This document shows positions 24,161 to 36,900 of a stretch of DNA of 64,000 bases, piece after piece. Position 1 is the stretch's first letter. Each line of letters starts with the position of its first letter. The notes under the pieces were generated by a model that was not told the origin of the DNA, did not search any database, and was given only the letters and a program-made list of their open reading frames with translations. The stretch comes from Ostrinia nubilalis (taxonomy: Eukaryota; Arthropoda; Insecta; Lepidoptera; Crambidae): NCBI RefSeq assembly GCF_963855985.1, contig NC_087096.1, positions 13,516,001 to 13,580,000 on the forward strand, given 5' to 3'. A program made the position numbers and the translations under genes.

Positions 24161-26946
24161 GTTTTCTCTACTGTCCTTCAATCTTTTAGACACATAAAGA
24201 AGATTCTTTGGAACGTTGCCCTAAAAGAAGTTAGGCCATGACCTACGCTACTGGCCGGTGAAATTATGGCCAGCCGCCAATCTGCTGCAATTAATCTATT
24301 TTTAATTCTTACGACCAATTAATGACTTACTTAGTCATGAAACCATTTCCCGAAAAACGAGTTTCAATCAAGGTCCACATTAAACGATTAAACCTACACA
24401 TTGATATAATTGAACGTTCAATAACAGACCAAAACGATTTTATGATACGCACATTCAATCTTTGATTAATAATCTCCAATCGTAGGCATCTAGCTCTATC
24501 CATCACATACGATAATCATCAAGTTTGCAAACATCTAATTAAATGCATCTAAAATTCAATTTTCGGCGATCGCAGAACGTGACAGGACCACCAACCGATT
24601 AGGCATATCTTGATACCATTTAGAGATTTAATTTTAAATGTCAGTGCAAGCACCTCTTATAAAGTACTAAGTGATACTTATTAATCCTGATTAGTTACAG
24701 TTCCACGCCTCCCACTAATCCTCACTGAACTTGACAGGAGTATGGTTCGAACCACCCCATAGATAAGTTCCATGCGAAATACATACTGTATCATGTCTCT
24801 TTGTCTGTACTGCTAGCATGCATATCATCAGTTTCATCCATCCAACTACTAAAACAACTATGCTATTGACATTGTTATCATGGCGGCAAACTTAGATCAC
24901 CAGACCACTAAGAACAAGAGGGTCTCGGCTCATGCATTAGCAATTCATGCATGCAAATCAATGCAAATGCATAGGCTTGTTTATTAATTAATCTATTTCT
25001 CTAAACAATCTACATGTGTCAGTTTACCAAATATCGCCAATAAATCCCAAACCAAAAAGTTCACACACATGTGACCCGCGCCGAAGGTGACCAAACGCGC
25101 GACCTTGGCTGCGCACGCGTCGATAAGATAACATCTGACGCGTTGATCTAGATACCGCTTGCGCAATGTCACGAACTTTCGCGAGCTTAAAAATATATTG
25201 GCATGGGAGATTAATTGCGGTCACTTTCTGACTACTGGCTATTATTACTAACGGTTTAACGCGACTTTGTTCGCGTGAAGTTTACATAATTAATTTCTCA
25301 TTCAACATCTTTATTATCATCATCATCAGATTTAGTCTCCATTACATCCCTCTATTTTTCTAGAGGGAAATGAAGCACTGGCCTACGCTGTCCACGCTGG
25401 CCAGACGGGTTGGGGAGATCCTGATGTTCGCATATTTCTCCGTGTTGCCTGTTAGGACATAGGGACACGGGAAGAATGAAAAGGATGTCCTCATTCTACA
25501 TGACGTCAAAAAATGCGTCTGTTTAATTTGTACTTGTTGTCCATCCGAGAGCGTCTTATAGTCCCGGTAAAAAATGCACATCATTTTTCGAAAAATATAG
25601 GTCATTTATAAAAAAAATCTGCGTATTTTTCACCGGGACTATTCTAAAAACTATGGAGTCGAATGTCGAGTAGGCACAAAATAACGTTTTTAGAGTCCGC
25701 AACGAAAGGATGGAAATTTCAACTTTACCTGGGGGTAAATGGGACACTCCACGCATGCAAGACCACTAGACTAGGGCAAGAACTAGTATAGTTTCATAAA
25801 ATATTGTATTACCAGTTCTACTACATCATATGAGCAATGTCAGTCAGAGAACATTTTTTGCTTGTGCGGTTTTAAGCCAAACACAGTGACTTGTCTTAAA
25901 TTGGATTATTCCATTTCAGTACGCTTGTAATCTGGTTCGTTCGTGTGGGTAGCTCCTTATTTTGTAGATCAAGTTCAGCAAATCTGTTTTTTGCAACATG
26001 TACAGTCGACCGAAACGTAAACAATAGATTCTATATTACACTTAACATTCTTAACTTAGAATTAGTGACAAGCTTGTTCAAATAAAAATAAAACTAATAA
26101 ACCAGGTTCAGGCTTTTCTTCTGAATAATATCATCATCTGTTTACTGGATGACATAATCTTCTTCATAATTCCCGGCATCGTTCTCTAATTTCTCAATAA
26201 ATGACAAATTCGTGGTTACATCAAGGGATAGTTTCTTACGTGCGCTTACTCTTAAACCGCGTTCTCTAGTAACATGTTCCAAGTCACGTAGATACGGTCT
26301 GGTACGGAACAACATTGCAAAAATACCCCCAGGTGAAATATTTGTATCATTAGCATGCCCATTGCCCATGCTGTATTACAGATTCGAAAACGAATCGAAA
26401 TCGCTCAATTTTGCAAAAGGACAATTTATTATCCTAGTATTTTTGGAATCATATTGTAGATACACTATTGGTAGAACGGGAACCATTAAAACGAAACGTT
26501 ATTAGGTAAAATAAATAATTTATTGATGTACAACGAATTGTTTGTTTTAAATAATGTAAATGCATTCTATCACTACAATAAAAACTCATTGGTGGTTAAT
26601 TGTGAATACTTTTTAGTTTTAAATCCAAACACCAATAGAAAATTCAGTATTTTGGGTTTTTTTTCTTATAAACAGTGCGTAAATAAATAGTTAAACTTAA
26701 AAGTTTTTTTTTAAGTAGCCTTGCAAGTACTCAAATTGTAGACTTCAATCAGTTAAAAAAATAGACCATAGGCACTTTATCAACTGCTACACTTAATATT
26801 TGATAAATTAATATTAACTTTCTTGATTATTTGACTAAATTGCATTTCAAAGATTAAATTAAAAACCTTACACCTAACTATAACAAAGCCAATATACAAA
26901 CATTCTTAAACGAGTACAGTTAAGAAAGCACCGTGATAATAAATAC
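24161..26946. other. Intergenic stretch with one coding-like minus ORF
   Basis: Mostly AT-rich. A GC-rich patch lies at 25070-25180. A minus-strand ORF (26369-26142, 75 codons) has coding-like codon use and an acceptor-like TACAG just upstream; see findings. No host gene could be assembled. Confidence 0.3.
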
Positions 26947-27625
26947 ACAGTCCTCTCAACTTAAGCTGAGAATTGCATTTGTGCGAGTACACACCGATAG
27001 TGTAGAGTGACAATCGGCTTGAAGCGCGGCGCGCGTTCCGCGCATGGTTTAAACCGGTTTATTTATAGCAAGCGGCCTGAAGCGCGGCGCGTCCGCCACG
27101 CACCGCTTCCTTGCCGCTCACATACTTCACTTCACCCCCGGTACTGGTAGCAGATACGTGTAATTTAATGTAATTGTGTTCCAAATATTAGTGAAATGGC
27201 TCCTACTGTAAGTGAATTTCCTGTACGAAATCCATTAAGCAGCCAAGTGAAAGAAATTTTATGCAAATTGAATACGTATTTTAAAGGTGTGAACGAAAAG
27301 TTTTTAGTCTGTTTTTATTTTGTAATTTTATAAAGTTTGTCTTTTTGTTGTATTTTGTAAGGCTGGCTGGACGCCCTCTCTATAAACGGTGCTCGCAGAA
27401 TATCAGCGTCGAGGTACTTCGTGCCTTGGCATATGCTGAGCGAGGACCTGTTTTTATTTATTTAAAAGGATGTGTCAAGTGTCGTTACATCGGCCCAATT
27501 GGTAGCAAGTGTTTTATAGACTTCCTTTTAATAAAACATTAATTTTATTTGTATGTGTTTTACTAACGGTACTTTTGGCGATCACTCACACAAATGCAAT
27601 TCTCAGCTTAAGTTGATAGGACTGT
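26947..27625 (+). mobile_element. 679-bp TIR element carrying a promoter-like region and a short ORF
   Basis: The ends are inverted over 37 bp with one mismatch: ACAGTCCTCTCAACTTAAGC... at the left and the inverse of ACAGTCCTATCAACTTAAGC at the right, both continuing TGAGAATTGCATTTGTG. The left interior is GC-rich with repeated GAAGCGCGGCGCG motifs. An ATG at 27196 opens a 45-codon frame. The right interior ends with AATAAAACATTAATTTTATT. It looks like an internally deleted transposon that keeps its own promoter, transposase start and poly(A) region. No clear target duplication. Confidence 0.7.
27196..27333 (+). pseudogene. Short ORF inside TIR element, probable truncated transposase start
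   Basis: Reads MAPTVSEFPVRNPLSSQVKE then ILCKLNTYFKGVNEK, and stops after 45 codons. The helical opening after the promoter-like GC block fits the N-terminus of a transposon protein, but I cannot assign a family. A second open frame (27345-27542) follows and may be the other side of an internal deletion. Confidence 0.35.
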
Positions 27626-27914
27626 AACAAGTTTTAACTTATTTTACACTACAAAATATGTTTAGTTTTACCGCAACATTTTACCAATTGATTGGCTCAA
27701 ATAACTTTCTTTCTTACTGCCTTTATGTTAAGATTCAAAATTAAAATTCTTCGATAACAATCGAGTGATAGCTTCTATTTCTTCCCAATACAGGAGTAAA
27801 CGTGATATTAGAATTTTATGCTTGATTGCACATTCTTTACTAGTGCTTCTTTCTAGTCCGATTTATGCAAAAGTTTCAGTTATATTCGGATAAAACAAAC
27901 AAACATCACTAACT
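27626..27914. other. 3' flank of Sec15
   Basis: AT-rich DNA past the Sec15 stop, expected to hold its 3' UTR. No canonical AATAAA in Sec15 orientation was found close to the stop. Confidence 0.3.
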
Positions 27915-30900
27915 TCACGATCCATCTTGATTCTGCAACTGCTTCAATTGTTTCAACACGGTGTCGAGCAACTTCCGTCTGTCCCTTTCGTTCTTCTTCA
28001 GCACGGTGAAGACGGAAGACTTCTGTTCGGCTTCCTTCAGTTTCTCCAGTAGAGTCGCCGCGTCGCGCGGCGTGACGAGGTGGTACTTGCCTCCATCGAT
28101 GCCTACATCGTGGAGGTAGGAAGACCAATCCCAACCGTTCACTAGGTCTAGAAGTTGTCTGTAAGAGAAAAACTCAGTGATTACGAGAAAAAATAAAACG
28201 GCACGTTTTGTTTTCTTTACACTCGCGGTGTTTTTAGCTCAGCTGTCGGCTCGAGTAACGCCTAGGTCCACTTAGTGGGTGCGGTTTCACAATCAGTACC
28301 ACTGGACTTAATTCTGACAAAATCTAGCTTGCCAAGGTCCAAACTTGGCCTACACTGGATGGCGGTCAAGCTGTAGATTCTGGCGACACTATAGACTAGT
28401 GAAGATGATCAGCAGTCCAGAAACAAAGCGTGTTGTAGACCTGGATTCCTAAATAACCATCTCTAAAGCCCTAAACACTCCTCAACTCACCGCAAGGTAG
28501 CGAAGGGTTCCAACAGTTGACCCTCAGACATTTAAGCTAGCGATGTTCCAGCTGTTTGCTCACGGACACTTCAGTAGATTGATCAGCAGTACAGCAGCAT
28601 CACGTGTTATAGACCTGGATTCCTAAATGACATATTCTGAAGCCTTAAATACTCCCCTAGCTTACCGCAAGAGCAGCTCGCCCTCAGACAATTTCGTAAA
28701 TTGATCTGCTGATGAATGATGCACTGCCTTACAGCAACATCATGTATCATAGACCTGGAATATTAAAAACAAGCCCCCAGTGAGCTGGCGATATGCTTTA
28801 GCAGCTCATCCTCAGACACTTTAGTCAATTGATCAGCAGTGCAGCAGCAACGCGTGTGTCTTGAACTGGTTTCCTAAATGACCTAAATGACAGTATCTAA
28901 AGCCCTAAAGACTCCCCCACTCACCGCAAGCTGGCGAAGTGCTCCAGCAGCTCTCTCTCAGACACTTGCAGTTTAGCAACAACTCGCTTCATAGACCTGG
29001 ATACCTAAATGACTATCTCTGAAGCCGTTTGCTCTCAGACACTTTAGTCAATTGATCAGCAGTGCAGCAGCAACGCGTGTGTCTTGAACTGGTTTCCTAA
29101 ATGACCTAAATGACAGTCTCTGAAGCCCTAAAGACTCCCCCACTCACCGCAAGCTGGTAAAGTGCTCCAGCAGCTCTCCCTCAGACACTTGCAGTGCAGC
29201 AGCAACGCATATCACAGACCTAGATTCCTAACTGTCGCCTTTGAAACCCTAAAGACTCCCAGCTCACCGCAAGCTAGCGAAGTGTTCCAGTAGTTCGCCC
29301 TAACACACTTGCAGTGTAGCAGCAACGCAAGTCATAGACCTGGATTCTTAAATGACAGTCTCTGAAGCGCTAAAGACTCCCCCACTCACCGCAAGCTCGC
29401 GAAGTGCTCCAGCAGCTCCTGGTCGCGCAGGCCGGGCACGGGCTCGCCGGCCGCGAACTGCTCGCACTGGATGACGTCCAGGTCCAGCTGGTGCAGCGCG
29501 CCCGACGAGACCTGCCGCACGCCCGGCTCCAGGAGCAGGTTGCGGAGACGCGGCGCGATGCGGTACTGAGCCAGACACTATACTGCCAACCTAGGACCTA
29601 GACTAGCTAGAAATACTCCAGCCGTCTCAGACAAACTTACCGCTGGATGCCTTCGACCAAATCTTCATTGCATAGCTTCAGCAATAGTGTCTTCTACTCG
29701 TACCAGACCGTTGAAGTGTATCAACAGTTCATGAGACACAAACCTAGACTTCTAAAATTCAACTTCTTTAAACACCTAATGAATCCCACATCTCACCGTA
29801 TGCTGGCAGAGCATTCCAGCATTTCACCCTAAGACACTTGCAGTACAGCAGCAACGCGTGTCATAGACGTGGACTTCTAAATGACATTCTCTGAAGACAT
29901 AAACACCCTATCCCACAACTCACCTTAAGCTAGCGTAGTTCCAGCAGTTCGTTCTCAGACACTTCAGTAAATTGATCAGCAGTGCAGCAGCATCACAAGC
30001 AGACAGCAGATTCCCAAATGGCCATCTCTTCCTAAACTCTCCCCAGCTCACCGCAAGCTAGTGAAGTGCTCCAGCAGCTCGCCCTAAGACACTTGCAGTA
30101 TAGCAGCAACGCGTGTCATAGACCTGGATTATTAACTGACATTCCCTGAAGCCCTAAAGACTCCCCCACTCACCGCAAGCTCGCGAAGTGCTCCAGCAGC
30201 TCGCCCTAACACACTTGCAGTATAGCAGCAACGCGTGTCATAGACCTGGATTATTAACTGACATTCCCTGAAGCCCTAAAGACTCCCCCGCTCACCGCAA
30301 GCTCGCGAAGTGCTCCAGCAGCTCCTGGTCGCGCAGGCCGGGCACGGGCTCGCCGGCCGCGAACTGCTCGCACTGGATGACGTCCAGGTCCAGCTGGTGC
30401 AGCGCGCCCGACGAGACCTGCCGCACGCCCGGCTCCAGGAGCAGGTTGCGGAGACGCGGCGCGATGCGGTACTGAGCCAGACGTAATACTGCCAGCCTAG
30501 GACTTAGTCTAGCTAGAAATACTCCAGCAGTCTGAGACAAACTTACCACTGGATGACTTCGACCAAATCTTGATTGCCTAGCTCCAGCAATAGTGTCTTC
30601 TTCTCATAGTCATACCAGACCATTAAAGTGTGCCAGCTGTTAATGAGAGAAAAACCTGACTTCTAAAAGACAACTTCTTTGAAGACCTAAAGAATCCCAC
30701 ATCACACCGTATGCTAGCAGAGCGTTCCAGCAGCTCGCCCTAAGACACTTGCAGTATAGCAGCAACGCGTGTCATAGACCTGGACTTCTAAATGACATTC
30801 TCTGAAGACATAAACACCCCATCCCAAAACTCACCTTAAGCTAGCGTAGTTCCAGCAGTTCGTTCTCAGACACTTCAGTAAATTGATCAGCAATGCAGCA

Positions 30901-33900
30901 ACATCACCTTTCATAAACTTGGATTCCCAAATGGCCGTCTCAGAAGCCCTAAACACTCCAGCAGTTCACTGCGAAGTGTTCCAGCAGTTCGCTCTCAGAC
31001 ACTTCAGTCAATTGATCAGCAGTGCAGCAACAATAACTCGCTTCATAGACCTGGATACCTAAAAGACCATCTCTAACACTCTCCCTAAACACCCCCACTC
31101 ACCGCAAGCTGGCGAAGTGCTCCAGCAGCTCCTGGTCGCGCAGGCCGGGCACGGGCTCGCCGGCCGCGAACTGCTCGCACTGGATGACGTCCAGGTCCAG
31201 CTGGTGCAGCGCGCCCGACGAGATCTGCCGCACGCCCGGCTCCAGGAGCAAGTTGCGGAGACGCGTCGCGATGCGGTTCGTCGCCGCTCTTACAGCTGCC
31301 ACCCTGCGTGGCAAAATCAAGATCTATTAGCGCTCCTGCACACGACGCCGCCACCACGCCGCCGCGCCGCCGGCGAAATTATGCTTTGACAACGCGGATG
31401 CGGCGCGGCGGCGGGCTTCACGCGGCGCGTATAAACAGTGCAAAGGCGCGGGGGCGGCGCGGCGGCGGCGTCGTGTGCCAATCGATATTACAAGTTTCAC
31501 TTTTTAGAGGCTTTGAAATCAACAGTTAGTCAATTAAATTCGCGAACTAGACTCGTCATAGCTTGTCTTTGCCATACAAAATCTATGAGAGTCGTGTTTT
31601 GACAGCTCACAAAAGTATGCAAATTGACTACACTACACTCTACACCAGGGCTTCCCAATTTGTTTTTGTCAAGGAACCCTAATTGATTATACTTTTCTCA
31701 GCGGAACCCCCGTACTACTCCGCCCGCACGCCCTGCCCCTCCCTTGTGCGTAAACAAGTAGGTGCGAGCGAACAACGTTGGTCACGAAACGTGGGATAAT
31801 ATTTTTTACGGAACCCTTGCGGCCTTTCCACGGAACCCCAGGGTTCCGCGGACCACCTTTCGGGAACCGCTGCCTACACAACAGCCCATTTGTCCCGAAG
31901 TGGTGGTAGGACAAGCTATATTTGGTTGGCACGTGTTTAAGCGCCCTTTAAAGGGCCTAAGTACTGAATAAATGATTTACAATTTTTCTGATTCTACCAT
32001 GAAATACTTGTCTGAATGAACTCTAACCCCTTTGACTAGTGTCTATGTAGGTACACAGTAAAATACTGAATTAATTCTTACAGCTATTTTTATTAACAAA
32101 GATTAGATAGATAACCATACTACTATAGGCAACTGAGCTTTCTTTCAATTACTAGTATGTATTAATTATTACTCCACACTGTCACTACTTAACCAAACTT
32201 GAACTGTATTACGCGTTTAAGCAACAATATTAATATGCAATAATTACATTAAGCTACCTGTCAATCACATCTATACTAATCTATACTAATATTATAAAGC
32301 TGAAGAGTTTGTTTGTTTGTTTGTTTACTTGAACGTGTTAATCTCAGGAACTACCGCGACCAGTCCGATTTGAAAAATTATTTCAGTGTTAGATAGCCCA
32401 TTTATCGAAGAAGGCTATAGGTTATATACCATCCCGCTACGAGTAATAGGTGCAGAGCAACAATGAAAAATGTTGCGAAAACGGGTTTTCACGCGTACAA
32501 AGTCGCGGGCACAGCTAGTACCCTTATAAAACAAAATAAAACGGCCAAATTAAAACCAAATATCAATACATCACGCTTGACGGGTGTCTGGCACACCCAC
32601 GTCTAAATCCGTCGCAATGTGTTTTATTGAATACTGTTTATCTAATTTCGTGCTAACAATATTGTGTAACGTGTCACTTTGTGATGTTGGACCGAGATAG
32701 CCTAATCGGTGTAACAATGAAATTGTAACAAGTAACACAATTTTAGAGTTGCTTAATATGAATTTGGAACATATGTTTTGCACTAGCATGCGTAAATTTT
32801 GTAAGTACGCGTTATGGAATTAAATTGATGACAACATTTATTTATTTATTTATTTACCAACAACATATCAATTTACATGCATCATGTTTTAAAGTTTCGA
32901 AAAAAGTTTAAAAACAGGAATCCCTCGTCATTATCATTACAATGGTATGAATAAGATAACATCACATAACGTCTAGAGGCAAAACCGACTTCATTGATTT
33001 TTTAAGTGTTTCACGTAATGTATCATTTGACTCAGCATTTGATTTACTAGTCGTACAATCTAAAGCCCGGTCTGTAAGCACGTAGAATTTTGAACGCGAC
33101 TGTGCGACGGGCGCCCGCAGTGAGTGTGCGAGCGCGATAGCAATATCATTACGCGCGACCGATGAGGATGGGTAGCTTGGGGTCATTGGACAAAATTCTA
33201 CGTGCTTGCTGACCAAACTATAGTGATAATAAACCAACTAAACGACTAAGGCTGAGTTGCACCACCTAACTTTAACCGTAACTATAACGATGACCGGTGT
33301 TGTTTGTAAGGAGTTTAACGGATTTTTGACGTTTGTCACAGTAAAACTATGATGGTGCAATCGAGGATAAATAAAATCAATTTTGACTCTAACCCGACGA
33401 ATAAATCTTACCTGGCCCTTTCTGGTAGCTGCTCCAAAGACGTGAGTACTCCAGACAAGTAGCTTAGCATGTCAGTCACGAATGCTGACGCTTGTCCAGT
33501 CGGCTCAACTGTTGGCAAGAAAGATATTTGTAGTTCAAGATGGCAATATCATGTCCGGATTCCACCAAGGTGGAGCGATCGGATTTTATTCTGTCAATTT
33601 CATTCAATTTGAATGAAATCTGATAGGTTATTCAAAACATTCCGCTCCGCTTGGTGGGAACCGGGCCTTAAAATGTGTGTTTTACATAATTCTTAGGCCT
33701 TCCCCACACTAGCGTCTTGCGAACGACGTCATCGCAGCGTTGCGCAGGCACGTAGACGCGGCACATCAACTGTCTTTAATAGTTTAATAAACTAAACAAC
33801 GCGCCGCCAACGCTAGTGTAGAGAGTCCCTTATTTGCTGACTAGTGGGCTCAAGGACACCCAAAGGGCGATGGAGCGTGCTATGCTCGGAGTTTCCCAGA

Positions 33901-36900
33901 GATGAGGAGATCCGCAGGACAAGCAAAGTGACTGACATAGCTCGCAGAATAGCTAAAATCAAGTAGCAGTGGGCGGGGCATATAGCTCGTAGAGCTGATG
34001 GCCGCTGGGGCAGAAAAGTTCTCGAGTGGCGACCACGAGCCGGAAGACGTAGTGTGGGCAGGCCTCCCACTAGGACCTAGTGACTAGGTGGATCGACGAT
34101 CTTGTGAAGGTCGCGGGAGGTTCCTGGATGCGGGCGGCGCAGGACCGGTCTTTGTGGAAAACCTTGGGGGAGGCCTTTGTCCAGCAGTGGACGTCTTTCG
34201 GCTGAAACGAACGAAGTATACCTACCTAACAGCCAATCGTAGTTCTCCAAGTCAAGAAACTCGTCGACTTTTTTCTCTAATTTGTCGCAGATTTGTTGCT
34301 CGGCATCGTCACGCGCCGCTTGGAACATACTGCCAGCAGTCTGTATGAATAAAGTTATAATTATTACATGCAATGTGCAACGTACTAGAGTTTAGCCTTT
34401 TCCTGCAAAAACCATTTTAAATAAACTTCTCATTGTATAAAGAATAGTATTAAGGACAGATTGTATCTCTTGTTCTTCCATCCAAACGAGATTAAGGGTC
34501 GGACCACATTTGCGCGACGCAACGCGGCACCTAGCTTAGATTTGAAGTAGGATCTCACACTTACTTATTTCTAATACCAAATCAAAATCGGTTCAGCGAA
34601 CAGACTAATAGTCACATACAACAACAAAGAAATCCCTTTGTAAGCCCCTCTTAGAACATTTGTAAGCACTAGAAACGTAACTTACTTGTGTCGTAACTAG
34701 CTCAGAGCCTGTGATATTGCTGATGAATTCGTACAGGCATAGTGTCGCATCTTCGAGGTACTTCGTGTCCACTATTATCTGAAACAAAAGGATACTTAAT
34801 TAGTACCTTAGTTGAAGTAATTTTAATTACAAGAATGTCGAATTTCGACTTTGACACATTGAAATAGAAAGGTAACTTGCATCAAGTTCAAATTAATCTG
34901 TACACCACGCGGAATGCAGTTTCCACTCGATGCCTTAATACGTAAGCGAATATAGACCTTGTTACATTGTAATACAGTCTAAACTGACTTGCACCAGTTG
35001 CATCAAAGGCAGTGGTCTTCTAAACAGCGCTGACAGGCACCCAGTGAAAGATCTACTGAGGAGTAGTGACGCAGAATTCCGCTCTTCGCTGCCCGCTTGG
35101 TTTCAACCGAAAATCGACTTTGCTACATTGTAATAGAGTCTAAACTCACTTGCACCAGATGCATCAAAGGCAGTGGTCGTCTAAACTGCGTTGACAGGCA
35201 CCCAGTGAAGGATCTACTGAGGAGTAGTGACGCGGAATGCCTCGCAGCGGCCGCCCTTTGACTCCCGCCTGGACTCAGCCGAAAATCGACCTTACTACAA
35301 TGGCTTAGATAGTCTAAACTCACTTGTACCAGTTACATCAAGGGTAGTGTTCTAAACAGCGCTGGTAGGCACCCAGTGAAGGATCTGCTCAAGAGTAGTG
35401 ACGCAGAATGCCTCGCAGCGGCCGCTCTTTGACTGCCGCCCAGGCTCAATCAAATATCGATTTTGTCACATTAGAATACAGTCTAAACTCACTTGCACAA
35501 GCTGCATCAAAGGCAGTGGTCTTCTAAACAGCACTGACAGGCACCCAGTGAAGGATCTACTCAAGAGTAGTGACGCAGAATGCCTCGCAGCGGCCACCAA
35601 TCAAATATCGACTTTGTCACATTAGAATACAGTCTAAACTCACTTGCACAAGCTGCATCAAAGGCAGTGGTCTTCTAAACAGCGCTGACAAGCACCCAGT
35701 GAAGGATCTACTAAGGAGTAGTGATGCAGAATGCCTCGCAGCGGCCGCTCTTCGACTGCCGCCTAAACCAAGCCCTGCCGAGTACTTCAGCCAGGCGTAT
35801 ATAAACTCTTTCACTTGCACGTACACTGCGGGCACTATTGACGAGAATGGGAACCTGTGGAAATAAAAAATATATTGAAGATATGTAAAAGTATGTGTAA
35901 ATAATAGATATTACATTTAATGACACTTTTTTATGCAGTCGACATCGAATGCGTTTGACGTAAACCCACACTTATGTCTCCAGAAAGGTTAAATCTTTGA
36001 TGACATAGTAAGAAAGACTGAGTAATGCAATAAAAACTTTCCTAAACTATAATTTGTTTGCTTGACTCGAGTTGGAGACGCCATTTTTTTTATTTAAATC
36101 CATCTAACGATCTAAGTTTTAAGTTAAGCATTTCTCAATCTTTTTGCTGTTACCGCCTTTATTTGGAATGAAGTTCATCGCTAGTTAGAGAAGTTTTTGC
36201 GTGCTTTTGTAACGTTACAGAAAATAACTTACTTTCTCGGGAAAGGTTGCGTTTCTAATTCCTCGCCCTCGTATGGGAAAGTATCCATAACACCGTCATA
36301 TTGTTCCTGAGTTTCCACCTGCAAACCAAAAGAACTTTAAGAACATTTATAGGCTTAATAATGTTGATATTAAGATATTAACTTTATATGACCCAGTGTC
36401 TTTTAATGAGGGCTATCGTTTTAGCGCTCACCAGTTAGCGCCACTGTAGAGTAAGGTCCTGTCACTTGCTAGTAGCGAAGACAGTGGCACCAACTGGTGA
36501 GCGCTAAAGTGGTAGGAGGACTATCGCATTTGCACTCATCAAGATGGCGCCACTGTAGAGTAAGGTCCTGTCAATCGCCAGGTATGCCAACTGGTAAGTA
36601 TAAAAACGATAGCCCTCATTGGAGGTCTAATTCGATTGGATACAGACGAATTCTCACTTTCTTTAGCCGTATCACACGTAAAGTCGGCACATAATCTGTT
36701 GAATCACTTGTCGTGCAGGGGAAGGCTAAAGGCACAAGAGAGCGCGAAAGGTCGCCATTGCGATGAGGTCAAAATCGCACTCAATGGTCCACTCCACGAA
36801 TGTACAATAACGGCTGCAATGCGGGAGGAACACCAAATCAGGTGTGACGACCACGACCACTCTGGTTTCCAGAAACACATACGCCCGTATTCACAAACGA

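Larger units (their letters stand above)
28480..31102 (-). repeat. Minisatellite of exon-16 3' ends filling Sec15 intron 16
   Basis: A degenerate unit of about 120 bp repeats roughly 15 times. In Sec15 sense it contains the last bases of exon 16 with its donor (plus-strand form CTCACCGCAAGCT.GCGAAG) and then GCTCCAGCAGCTC, CAGACACTTGCAGT, GCAGCAACGCGTGTCATAGA and CCTAAAGACTCCC. Units start near 28483, 28661, 28780, 28917, 29138, 29257, 29381, 29797, 29920, 30045, 30166, 30286, 30695, 30830, 30968 and 31094. A higher-order period of about 0.8-0.9 kb carries whole exon copies. Confidence 0.8.

Noticed and set aside
26142..26369. Neuropeptide (CRF/DH44-like or PDF-like) precursor
   Set aside because: LSLDVTTNLSFIEKLE and ENDAG resemble short stretches of these peptides, but there is no amidation-plus-cleavage site at the right place and no signal peptide, so the likeness is probably chance.
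29404..31529. Arg- and Pro-rich ORFs on both strands (29348-29601, 31085-31529)
   Set aside because: They are other-frame readings of the GC-rich Sec15 exon-16 copies and of the adjacent GCC-rich MITE.
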